Positions 1-6,139 of a stretch of 12,062 nucleotides of DNA are shown here, one piece after another. A model generated the notes under the pieces. That model made no database searches, was not told the origin of the DNA, and saw nothing but the letters and a program-made list of their open reading frames with translations. The DNA comes from Bog-756 sp963977795 (GTDB lineage Bacteria; Actinomycetota; Acidimicrobiia; Acidimicrobiales; RAAP-2): positions 1-12,062 of the forward strand of contig CAXBRB010000068.1 of assembly GCA_963977795.1 (NCBI GenBank), written 5' to 3'. Both the position numbers and the translations under genes were made by a program. Position 1 is the first letter of the stretch, and each line of letters starts with the position of its first letter.

Positions 1-72
1 TTTTTTTTCAAGCAGAAGACGGCATACGAGATGTAGCCGTGACTGGAGTTCAGACGTGTGCTCTTCCGATCT
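1..72. other. Illumina TruSeq P7 adapter contamination
   Basis: This is synthetic sequence. Positions 1-8 are a T run matching the spacer on the flow-cell P7 oligo, 9-32 are the P7 primer (CAAGCAGAAGACGGC...), 33-38 are GTAGCC, the reverse complement of TruSeq index 11 (GGCTAC), and 39-72 are the read-2 primer site ending GCTCTTCCGATCT. The order T-run, P7, index, read-2 primer is what the reverse complement of a read running through a short insert would give. Genomic sequence therefore starts at 73. An open frame beginning at the GTG at 58 takes its first residues from adapter and is not biological. Confidence 0.97.
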
Positions 73-215
73 CGGTGGCCGGCGGGCCGGCCACCGGCGT
101 GCTGCCCGACGCCTTCCTCGAGCGGATGGCCAGGAGCGACGGCGAGGGGTTCGTCGGCTTCTTCGAGGCCGCCGTGCGGGCCGAGCTGGCCGCTGACCCG
201 ACCCTGCTCGACTGA
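73..215 (+). CDS. C-terminal fragment of an unidentified protein (partial)
   Basis: A plus-strand frame with codons in phase with 75 runs to a TGA at 213-215 and gives about 46 residues, starting VAGGPATGVLPDAF and ending ELAADPTLLD. G/C-rich third positions and an amphipathic, Ala/Glu-rich composition look like real coding sequence. The 5' part is missing because the assembly runs into adapter at 72, and the fragment's frame differs from the open frame that begins inside the adapter. I do not recognise the family; the end resembles the helical C-terminus of a cytoplasmic enzyme. It converges on the hicB-like gene, with a hairpin at 247-263 between the two ends. Confidence 0.45.
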
Positions 216-246
216 GGGGTCGGCTGGTCAGGGGCAGCACAGCGGC

Positions 247-263
247 GCCCGGACAGTCCGGGC
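247..263. terminator. Hairpin between convergent gene ends
   Basis: GCCCGGAC and GTCCGGGC form perfect 8-base arms (247-254 and 256-263) around a single base, so as RNA the loop would be three or more bases. It lies between the stop of the upstream fragment (215) and the stop of the hicB-like gene (274), where a bidirectional terminator is expected. There is no T tract on either side, so it is a terminator by position and structure only; an operator is the alternative. Confidence 0.35.
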
Positions 264-273
264 AGCGCCGGGG

Positions 274-474
274 TCACGCAGAGAGCGGGATCGTGGTGAT
301 GATCGGAGACTCGACCTCGGTGGGGAGGTCGTGGTCCTCGAAGTAGAGCTCGAGCGCTTCCTTCAGGTTCGCCGCCGCATCCTCGACGGACGTGCCCTGG
401 CTGGCCACGTCGACATCGAGGCACTGCGCCACATACAGCGACGCCTCTCGGGTGACCGCAGCCGTGAAATCCAC
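274..474 (-). CDS. hicB: HicB-like antitoxin, solo, 66 aa
   Basis: A small protein of the HicB/UPF0150 family, the partial RNase H-like fold that normally neutralises the HicA mRNA interferase. The family signature is clear: FTAAVTREASLYVAQCLDVD forms the beta-hairpin core, followed by VASQGTSVEDAAANLKEALE, the strand-turn-helix typical of HicB, and an acidic ELYFEDHDLP tail. It is the short form without a C-terminal DNA-binding domain. The GTG at 474 is chosen because it gives a natural N-terminus (VDFTAAV) and lies 6 nt after a promoter -10 element, suggesting a leaderless mRNA. No HicA-like double-stranded RNA-binding frame is visible on either side; only the 3' end of another gene and adapter lie downstream. 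It may be an orphan antitoxin or a HicB-fold protein with another role. Confidence 0.8.
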   Translation of the reverse strand: MDFTAAVTREASLYVAQCLDVDVASQGTSVEDAAANLKEALELYFEDHDLPTEVESPIITTIPLSA

Positions 475-480
475 ACCGTC

Positions 481-509
481 AGCGTACCGAGAGGGTGGTC
501 CGGGCTCAA
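481..509 (-). promoter_or_regulatory. Promoter of the hicB-like gene (leaderless)
   Basis: Read on the minus strand, TTGAGC (509-504) and TACGCT (486-481) are separated by exactly 17 bases, a good sigma-70/SigA-type pair. The GTG start at 474 lies 6 bases beyond the -10, where transcription would begin, so the mRNA probably has no 5' leader. No Shine-Dalgarno sequence precedes the start, which agrees. This is the best-formed promoter in the window. Confidence 0.5.
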
Positions 510-557
510 CGCCCGACGAGGTCCGCCGACGCCCGGCCGCACCCGACGCGTCTCGGA

Positions 558-601
558 TACGCTCCCGCCGTCCGGGTCGGACCCGGGACACCCCTGGGGG
601 A
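558..601 (+). promoter_or_regulatory. Possible promoter and 5'-end hairpin of the esterase gene
   Basis: TACGCT at 558-563 fits an actinobacterial -10 (TANNNT) and would place the start of transcription near 570, though no convincing -35 is visible. The inverted repeat CCGGGTC-G-GACCCGG at 572-586, extended by GTC/GAC (570-572 and 587-589) with one bulge, would be the first structure in the mRNA. The ribosome binding site GGGGGAGG (595-602) follows. The repeat could be an operator or a 5' stabilising hairpin; sequence alone does not separate the two. Confidence 0.35.
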
Positions 602-606
602 GGGCC

Positions 607-1533
607 ATGCCGCTCGACGACGACGTCCGCACCATCCTCGACCTCTTCGCTGCAGCCGGACCCACCCCGGTGGATGAGCTCGAGCCCGTCTCGTTCCGGG
701 AGACCTACCGGGGCACCGCCCTGGCCGGCTCTCACCCCGAGGTCCTCCCGGCCATGGAGGACCGGGTGATCGCCGGCCCGGGCGGGGACCTGGCCGTGCG
801 CATCTACCGGCCCGAGGCCGAAGGCCCGCTGCCCCTGGTCGTCTTCGCCCACGGCGGCGGCTGGGTCATCGGCGACCTCGACACCCACGACGGCCTCTGC
901 CAGCACCTGGCTGTCGGGACCCCGGCCGTCGTCGTCGCCGTCCACTACCGCCGGGCGCCCGAGGAGCGCTTCCCGGCCGCCGCCGACGACGTGGTGGCGG
1001 CGGCCATCTGGGCCCACGGGCACGCCGCCGAGCTGGGCGCCGATCCCGAACGGATGGCCCTGGCCGGCGACAGCGCCGGGGGGAACCTGGCCGCCGTGGC
1101 GGCCCGTCGCCTGCGGGACGCCGGCGGGCCGGCGGTGGCCTTCCAGCTCCTCCTCTACCCGGTGTGCGACTGCACCATGTCCCAGCCGTCGTATGAAGAG
1201 AACGCCTCGGGCTACCTCCTCGACGCCGAGGTCATGGCCTGGTTCATCGACGCCTACCTGGGCGATGGCGACCGCACCCATCCCGACGCCTCCCCGCTCC
1301 TGGCCGAGGACCTGGCCGGGCTGCCGCCGGCGCTGGTGATCACGGCCGAGTTCGACCCGCTGCGCGACGAGGGCGAGGCCTACGCTCGCCGCCTGGCCGA
1401 GGCCGGGGTGGCCACCACCTGCACCCGCTACGACGGCACCATCCACGGGTTCGTGTCGCTGGCCGGTGCCCTGGAGAGCGGCCGGCGGGCCACTGCGGAC
1501 GCCGTGGCCGCCCTCCGGGCCGCCCTGGCCTGA
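607..1533 (+). CDS. HSL-family (family IV) alpha/beta-hydrolase esterase, 308 aa
   Basis: A cytoplasmic carboxylesterase of the hormone-sensitive-lipase family, hydrolysing short or medium acyl esters or lactones. The oxyanion-hole motif HGGGW is at residues 82-86, the nucleophile elbow GDSAGGN has Ser156, the acid is Asp250 in DPLRDEG, and the catalytic histidine is His280 in IHGFVS, so the triad is complete. The length is normal for the family and there is no signal peptide. The ATG at 607 follows GGGGGAGG by 4 nt and starts a normal cap domain; the open frame upstream runs back into adapter and is not used. It converges on the aldehyde dehydrogenase gene, with 61 bp between stops. Next to a Baeyer-Villiger-type monooxygenase it could hydrolyse the ester or lactone that enzyme makes; this link is inferred from context. 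Confidence 0.93.
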   Translation: MPLDDDVRTILDLFAAAGPTPVDELEPVSFRETYRGTALAGSHPEVLPAMEDRVIAGPGGDLAVRIYRPEAEGPLPLVVFAHGGGWVIGDLDTHDGLCQHLAVGTPAVVVAVHYRRAPEERFPAAADDVVAAAIWAHGHAAELGADPERMALAGDSAGGNLAAVAARRLRDAGGPAVAFQLLLYPVCDCTMSQPSYEENASGYLLDAEVMAWFIDAYLGDGDRTHPDASPLLAEDLAGLPPALVITAEFDPLRDEGEAYARRLAEAGVATTCTRYDGTIHGFVSLAGALESGRRATADAVAALRAALA

Positions 1534-1536
1534 GCC

Positions 1537-1582
1537 GTCCCGGTCACTCGGGTCGGCCCGTCCCGGTCATTCGGGTCGGCCC
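1537..1582. repeat. 23-bp tandem direct repeat, two copies
   Basis: Two adjacent 23-base units, 1537-1559 and 1560-1582, begin GTCCCGGTCA and end TCGGGTCGGCCC, differing only at one base (C at 1547, T at 1570). Each holds a short CCCG...CGGG inverted repeat able to form a 4-bp hairpin. They fill the gap between the convergent stops of the esterase (1533) and aldehyde dehydrogenase (1595), so they may act as a weak double-hairpin terminator or be a recent slippage duplication. Confidence 0.9.
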
Positions 1583-1594
1583 GGCCCGGCCGGA

Positions 1595-3067
1595 TCAGGC
1601 GGGGTAGCCGATGGCCTTGGTCTCGGTGTAGCTGCGCAGGCCGACCAGGCCGCCCTCCCGGCCGATGCCGCTCTGCTTGAACCCGCCGAACGGCGAGCCG
1701 CCGAGACTGGCCCCGTTGACCTCCACCTGGCCGGTGCGCATGCGGCGGGCCACCTCGAGGGCTTCGTCGTCGGGCCCCCACACGGCGCCGGAGAGCCCGT
1801 AGGCCGAGTCGTTGGCCAGGGCCACGGCATGGTCGGGGTCGTCGTAGGGGAGGACGCAGAGCACCGGTCCGAACACCTCGGTCTGGGCGATCTCGGCCGA
1901 CGGCCCGACCCCGGTGAGCACGGTGGGGGCGAAGAACGACGTCCCCTCCCGCCCCGGAGGCGGACCGCCCCCGGCGGCCACCACCGCGCCCTCGTGGCGG
2001 GCCCCGGCCACCAGGCCGGCCACCCGGTCGGCCTGCTCCACCGAGATCAGGGGCCCCATCTGGGTGTCCGGGTCGAGCGGGTCGCCCACCACCACGGCCC
2101 GGGCCAGGTCGGCCAGGCCGCCGACCACCTCTTCCAGCCGGTCCCTCGGGACGAGGAGGCGGCTTTTGAGGATGCAGGCCTGGCCGGCGTGGAAGGTGCA
2201 CCCGTCATAGAGGAGGCGGGGGAGCAGGGCGTCGAGATCGGCGCCCTCCAGCACCACCGACGCCGACTTCCCGCCCAGCTCCAGCAGGAGGCGGGTCAGG
2301 TTGGCCCCGGCGTCCGCCATGATCCGCCGGCCGGTGGTCGAGGAGCCGGTGAAGGAGACCATGTCCACCCGGGGGTCGGCCACCAGGGCCTGGCTGGCCT
2401 CCAGCCCTGAGGTCGTCACCACGTTGAGCACGCCGGGCGGCAGGTCGGTGCAGCGGTGGGCCAGGTCGGCCACGGCCAGGCCGACCAGGGGGGCCAGCGG
2501 CGAGGGTTTGAGCACCACGGTGTTGCCGGCGGCCAGGGCGGGGGCCAGCTTCATCAGGTTCAGGGTGTGGGGGAAGTTCCACGGCGTGAGCACGGCCACC
2601 ACCCCGACCGGCTCGTGACGGACAGCCACCTGCCCGGTGGCGCCGCCGGCGGCCAGAGCCTCCTCGGCTGGGACCAGGGCCAGCTGGGATCCGCCGAGGG
2701 CCATCATCTGAGGGGCGTCGATCTGCTGGCGGTCCTCGTCGGCCGTGCAGCCCCACTCGATGCGGGCCAGGGCCACCAGGTCGTCCCGGGCGGCAGCCAG
2801 GGCCTCGCCCAGCTGCGCCAGGCAGCGTGCACGGAAGGCGGGGTCGGCCGCCCAGGAGCCGTCGTCCGCCGCCCGGCGGGCCGCGGCCACCGCCGCACCC
2901 ATCTGCGCGGGGGAGGCGTCGGGCACGGTGGTGATGACCGTCCTGGCGGTGGCGCAGCGGTCGGCGAAGCGCCCGGCCTCGGGGGCCACCCAGGTCCCGT
3001 CGAGGTACAGGTCCCGCGGGGTGACGAGTGGGCCGCCGGCGCCGGCCCGGTCGGTGGTGGTGTCCAT
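1595..3067 (-). CDS. NAD(P)-dependent aldehyde dehydrogenase, 490 aa
   Basis: An aldehyde dehydrogenase superfamily enzyme oxidising an aldehyde to its carboxylate in the cytoplasm. The catalytic elements are in order: PWNF with the oxyanion Asn164, the FTGSSTTG cofactor loop, LLELGGK with general base Glu263, and FHAGQAC with nucleophile Cys298, then the EVFGPVLCVL and SPFGGFKQSGIGREGG signatures near the C-terminus. Length is typical (about 480-500 aa). The ATG at 3067 (MDTTTD) is preceded by GAGGAT at a suitable distance. It is divergent from the monooxygenase gene across 130 bp, implying a shared regulatory region. It resembles broad actinobacterial enzymes for aliphatic, terpenoid or steroid-side-chain aldehydes; the substrate is not determinable. 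It probably belongs with the catabolic genes beside it. Confidence 0.95.
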   Translation of the reverse strand: MDTTTDRAGAGGPLVTPRDLYLDGTWVAPEAGRFADRCATARTVITTVPDASPAQMGAAVAAARRAADDGSWAADPAFRARCLAQLGEALAAARDDLVALARIEWGCTADEDRQQIDAPQMMALGGSQLALVPAEEALAAGGATGQVAVRHEPVGVVAVLTPWNFPHTLNLMKLAPALAAGNTVVLKPSPLAPLVGLAVADLAHRCTDLPPGVLNVVTTSGLEASQALVADPRVDMVSFTGSSTTGRRIMADAGANLTRLLLELGGKSASVVLEGADLDALLPRLLYDGCTFHAGQACILKSRLLVPRDRLEEVVGGLADLARAVVVGDPLDPDTQMGPLISVEQADRVAGLVAGARHEGAVVAAGGGPPPGREGTSFFAPTVLTGVGPSAEIAQTEVFGPVLCVLPYDDPDHAVALANDSAYGLSGAVWGPDDEALEVARRMRTGQVEVNGASLGGSPFGGFKQSGIGREGGLVGLRSYTETKAIGYPA

Positions 3068-3197
3068 GGTCCCATCCTCGCCCACCGACGGGCGCCGTGC
3101 CGGTCCGTGGTAGACACAGCCACCGGAGGCGGGCCGGGTGCAGGTCGCCCGGCTCAGCCGGTGGACGGGGAGCGGCACGGTCCTGGGGAGGAGCGCC
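3068..3197. promoter_or_regulatory. Divergent promoter region between aldehyde dehydrogenase and monooxygenase
   Basis: This 130-bp gap must carry the promoters of both divergent genes. It contains a 7-base inverted repeat with widely spaced arms, CCACCGG (3120-3126) and CCGGTGG (3158-3164), and a TANNNA-like element, TAGACA, at 3111-3116. Neither direction shows a clear -35/-10 pair. A regulator shared by both transcripts would be expected to bind here. Confidence 0.3.
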
Positions 3198-4682
3198 ATG
3201 GACACCACAGAGGGAGCGGGTGGGGCGGGGGGACGGCGCCTCCGGGTGGCCATCATCGGCGCCGGCGCCGGCGGCCTGTGCGTGGCCAAGGACCTGGTCG
3301 AGGCCGGCGTCGAGGACGTGGTGCTCCTGGAGAAGCTCGACGGCGTCGGCGGCACGTGGCGGATCAACCGCTACCCGGGGTGCGAGTGCGACGTGCAGTC
3401 CGCCCTCTACTCCTTCTCGTGGGCGGCCAAGCAGGACTGGTCCAAGCCCTACGGGCGCCAGCCCGAGATCCTGGCCTACCTGGAGGGGATCGCCGACGAC
3501 CTCGGCATCCTGCCCCGGTGCCGGTTCGGCACCGAGGTGACCGGTGCCACCTGGGACGAGGCGGCGGCCTGCTGGCACCTGGCCACCTCGACCGGCGAGG
3601 ACGTGGACGCCGAGGTGGTGGTGGCCGCCGTGGGGATGTTCCGGGAGCCCTCGCTGCCCGACATCGAGGGCATCGGCTCTTTCGCCGGGACGCTGTTCCA
3701 CTCGGCCCGCTGGGACGAGGCCCACGACCTCGCCGGCGAGCGGGTGGCCGTCATCGGCAGCGCAGCCAGCGCCGTCCAGCTGGTGCCCGAGGTGGCCAAG
3801 GTGGCCGGCCGGCTCCACCTGTTCCAGCGCACGGCGAACTGGGTCCTCCCGAAGATCGACGACCCCTACTCGGCCGACGAGCTCGCCCACCTGCGCGAGC
3901 ACCCCGAGATCCAGGCCACCTTCCGCCGCCAGATCTACGAGCACATGGACATCGGCATGACCTTCCAGGACCCCGGGCCCCTGGCCGAGCGGGAGGCGGC
4001 CGGCATGGCCGCCATGGCCGTGGTCGAGGACCCCGACGTGCGTGCCCGCCTGGTGCCCGACCACCCCTTCGGCTGCAAGCGGCCCCTCTTCTCCAACGTG
4101 TACTACCCCACGTTCAACCGGCCCACCGTGGAGCTGGTCACCGACCCCATCGCCCGGATCGTGCCCGAGGGCGTGGTCACGGCCGACGGCACGCTGCGGG
4201 AGGTCGACACCATCATCCTGGCCACGGGCTTCTCGACGACCCGGTACGTCTCGTCGGTCCCCGTCACCGGGCGGGGCGGCCGGCGGCTGGACGAGGCGTG
4301 GGCCGACGGCGCCCAGGCCTACGTGGGCATCACCACCGCGGGGTTCCCCAACCTCTTCATGATCTACGGCCCCAACACCAACAACGGCTCGATCCTGACC
4401 ATGATCGAGGCCCAGAGCGCCCACGTCGCCCTCCAGGTGCGCCGGCTGCGCGACGAGGGGCTGGCCTGGGTCGATGTGCGGCCCGAGGTGATGGACGCCT
4501 ACAACGAGGAGATCCAGGCCGGCATCGCCGGCGTCCCGGTGTGGCAGGTCGACTGCAACGGCTACTACCGGACGGCCACGGGCCGGAACGTGACCCAGTG
4601 GCCCTTCTCGATGTCCGAGTTCGCCCGGCGCTCGGGCACCATCGACCCGGCGGCCTTCGAGAGCGCCCCCCTCGTCCGATGA
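3198..4682 (+). CDS. Flavin-dependent Baeyer-Villiger-type monooxygenase, 494 aa
   Basis: An FAD- and NADPH-dependent monooxygenase that would convert a ketone to an ester or lactone. The FAD Rossmann motif GAGAGG is at residues 21-26, GGTW and NRYPGCECDV follow at 51-63, the type I fingerprint FxGxxxHxxxW is present as FAGTLFHSARW at 162-172, and the second (NADPH) Rossmann fold is IGSAASA at 186-192. In that fold the middle glycine is alanine, as in many members of the group. A conserved C-terminal TGRNVTQWP segment is also present. The ATG at 3198 is chosen for its GGGGAGGAG site (3185-3193). It is the first gene of a plus-strand operon, 67 bp ahead of the ChsH2-like gene. A flavin monooxygenase acting on another soft nucleophile is the alternative, but the fingerprint favours Baeyer-Villiger chemistry. 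Confidence 0.93.
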   Translation: MDTTEGAGGAGGRRLRVAIIGAGAGGLCVAKDLVEAGVEDVVLLEKLDGVGGTWRINRYPGCECDVQSALYSFSWAAKQDWSKPYGRQPEILAYLEGIADDLGILPRCRFGTEVTGATWDEAAACWHLATSTGEDVDAEVVVAAVGMFREPSLPDIEGIGSFAGTLFHSARWDEAHDLAGERVAVIGSAASAVQLVPEVAKVAGRLHLFQRTANWVLPKIDDPYSADELAHLREHPEIQATFRRQIYEHMDIGMTFQDPGPLAEREAAGMAAMAVVEDPDVRARLVPDHPFGCKRPLFSNVYYPTFNRPTVELVTDPIARIVPEGVVTADGTLREVDTIILATGFSTTRYVSSVPVTGRGGRRLDEAWADGAQAYVGITTAGFPNLFMIYGPNTNNGSILTMIEAQSAHVALQVRRLRDEGLAWVDVRPEVMDAYNEEIQAGIAGVPVWQVDCNGYYRTATGRNVTQWPFSMSEFARRSGTIDPAAFESAPLVR

Positions 4683-4749
4683 CCCGCTGCACGACCCCCC
4701 GCCGCCCGCCGTCGGCCCGCCCGGCCCGCACCTCCGAGGAGCACCGTCC

Positions 4750-5325
4750 ATGACCGACGCCGCCCCTGCCCCGTCCCGGGGCGACGACCTCGAGGAGCGC
4801 CTGGCCGCCCTCATCGGCCAGCCGGTCGGCGGCCGGGGCGTCTCGGTCGCCCCCGACCCCGTCAACGTGCCCATGATCCGCCACTGGGCGGCGGCCTTCG
4901 AGGACGCCAACCCCGTCTACACCGACCCCGAGGCGGCGGCGGCCACCCGATGGGGCGGCCTGGTCGCACCGCCGCTCATGCTGCAGACCTGGACCATGCC
5001 CACGCCGGTGATCACCGGGATGGCCGAGCGGGGCGGCGCCCCCACAGAGCCCCAGGGGCCGTCGGGCCTGGCCCTGCTGGACCAGGCCGGCTACCGGGCC
5101 ACCCTGGCCACCAACTCCCAGTTCGAGATCGTCCGCTACCTGCGCCCCGGCGACGAGGTGCGGGCCACCACCGTCTTCGAGTCCATCAGCGCCGAGAAGG
5201 CCACCCGCATGGGCCCGGGGCGCTTCGTCACCTGGGTGACCACCTACACCGACGCCGACGGCGAGGTGGTGGGCCGCCAGCGCTTCACCATCCTCAAGTT
5301 CGACCCGTCCGGGAGCGGCTCGTGA
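4750..5325 (+). CDS. chsH2: ChsH2-type MaoC protein, N-terminal half of a split ChsH2, 191 aa
   Basis: A MaoC/FAS1-dehydratase-type hot-dog protein matching the N-terminal domain of ChsH2 (Rv3542c type), which pairs with ChsH1 to hydrate the enoyl-CoA of a shortened steroid side chain. The segment FEDANPVYTD (50-59) aligns with the hydratase motif DxNPxH, but the catalytic His position is Tyr57 while Asp52 remains. This agrees with ChsH2 being the non-catalytic partner that mainly shapes the substrate tunnel. WGGLVAPPLMLQTW and QFEIVRYLRPGDEV are typical hot-dog signatures. GAGGAG (4736-4741) sits 8 nt before the ATG. In M. tuberculosis this domain is fused to a DUF35 domain; here a stop ends it and the DUF35 gene begins with a 4-nt GTGA overlap. 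Substrates other than steroids are possible. Confidence 0.85.
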   Translation: MTDAAPAPSRGDDLEERLAALIGQPVGGRGVSVAPDPVNVPMIRHWAAAFEDANPVYTDPEAAAATRWGGLVAPPLMLQTWTMPTPVITGMAERGGAPTEPQGPSGLALLDQAGYRATLATNSQFEIVRYLRPGDEVRATTVFESISAEKATRMGPGRFVTWVTTYTDADGEVVGRQRFTILKFDPSGSGS

Positions 5326-5723
5326 GCATGCGCCTGGCGCCGTCGATGACCGAGGACACCCGGTTCTTCTGGGACGGGGCCAAGGAGCACCGGCTCCTCA
5401 TCCAGCGGTGCGCGTCGTGCCAGAAGCTCCGCCATCCGCCCCGGCCGATGTGCCCGTGGTGCCGCTCGACCGAGTGGGACACCGTGGAGGCGTGCGGCCG
5501 GGGCACGGTGTTCAGCTTCGTGCTGCCCCAGCACCCGGCCATGCCCTTCATGGAGTACCCCTACATCGTGGCCCTGGTGGAGCTCGAGGAAGGGACCCGC
5601 CTGGTCACCAACCTGGTGGGGACGACCCCCGAGGCCGTGGCCATCGGCATGCCCGTCCGGCTCGTCTTCGAGACCTTCGACGGTGACCTCGTCCTGCCCC
5701 AGTTCACCCCCGTGGAGGCGTGA
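5322..5723 (+). CDS. DUF35 zinc-ribbon/OB-fold protein, C-terminal half of a split ChsH2, 133 aa
   Basis: A rubredoxin-like zinc ribbon followed by an OB fold, the DUF35 architecture that serves thiolase-like enzymes. The ribbon is intact: Cys30 and Cys33 in RCASC, Cys44 and Cys47 in MCPWC. The N-terminal TRFFWDGAKEHRLLIQRC is the family hallmark, and the OB strands PYIVALVELEEGTRLVTNLV follow. In Thermomonospora curvata and M. tuberculosis the DUF35 part of ChsH2 binds Ltp2 and is needed for aldolase activity, and the same role is likely here. GTG at 5322 is chosen because GGGAG (5311-5315) is 6 nt upstream and it forms a GTGA overlap with the preceding stop; ATG at 5328 is possible. A one-base frame change would fuse it to the preceding gene. 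Confidence 0.88.
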   Translation: MSMRLAPSMTEDTRFFWDGAKEHRLLIQRCASCQKLRHPPRPMCPWCRSTEWDTVEACGRGTVFSFVLPQHPAMPFMEYPYIVALVELEEGTRLVTNLVGTTPEAVAIGMPVRLVFETFDGDLVLPQFTPVEA

Positions 5724-6139
5724 TGCCCGCTGACCCCGCCGCCATCGCCCCCGGCGACGAGCTGCCCGCCCTGGTCCTCCCGATGACCCCGACCCGGATC
5801 GTGGCCGGTGCCATCGCCAGCCGGGACTTCATGCCCGTCCACCACGACCGGGACTACGCCCAGTCCCAGGGGGCGCCGGACATCTTCCCCAACATCCTCA
5901 CCGACACCGCCTACTGCAGCCGGTTCCTGACCGACTGGGCCGGTCCCGAGGCCATGGTCTCCCACCTCGACATCCGCCTCGGCGTCCCGGTCTTCCCCGG
6001 GCACACCCTGACCTTCACCGGGGCGGTGACCGCCGTGGAGCGCCGGGACGGCGAGGTCGTGGTCGACGTGGCCTTCCGGGCCGTCGGCGACATCGGCGAC
6101 CACGTGACGGGCACGGCGACGGTCCGCCTCCCGGCATGA
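5723..6139 (+). CDS. chsH1: ChsH1-type MaoC enoyl-CoA hydratase, 138 aa
   Basis: A single hot-dog hydratase of the MaoC family, near the length of ChsH1 (Rv3541c, about 129 aa). The catalytic pair is visible: Asp35 and His40 in SRDFMPVHHDRDYA, with the spacing of the hydratase-2 motif and a downstream IFPNILTDTAY helix. It should supply the active residues of a heteromeric ChsH1-ChsH2 hydratase adding water to a 17-side-chain enoyl-CoA or similar substrate, giving the beta-hydroxyacyl-CoA that the aldolase cleaves. The ATG overlaps the preceding stop by one base (TGATG), with GGAGG at 5714-5718; the GTG one codon upstream is less well spaced. Its stop overlaps the aldolase start by 4 nt (ATGA), implying translational coupling and near-equal amounts. 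Confidence 0.85.
   Translation: MPADPAAIAPGDELPALVLPMTPTRIVAGAIASRDFMPVHHDRDYAQSQGAPDIFPNILTDTAYCSRFLTDWAGPEAMVSHLDIRLGVPVFPGHTLTFTGAVTAVERRDGEVVVDVAFRAVGDIGDHVTGTATVRLPA

Noticed and set aside
73..273. A HicA toxin gene next to the hicB-like gene
   Set aside because: The minus-strand frames here show no HicA core (no double-stranded RNA-binding fold with the conserved GSH-type histidine region), only Pro/Arg-rich shadow sequence.
58..606. N-terminal extension of the esterase to a GTG at 58
   Set aside because: It starts inside the Illumina adapter, crosses the hicB-like gene on the other strand, and the esterase has a good ribosome site and family-typical N-terminus at 607.
2205..4910. A 901-codon minus-strand open frame across the dehydrogenase and monooxygenase genes
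   Set aside because: It lies opposite or out of frame with two genes that have complete catalytic motifs; its translation is low-complexity Gly/Arg/Pro/His as expected for a shadow in high-GC DNA.
5300..5335. A frameshift sequencing error breaking ChsH2
   Set aside because: A ribosome site and a standard GTGA overlap precede the DUF35 gene and both proteins have natural ends, so two genes are more likely; read-level checking is listed under findings.
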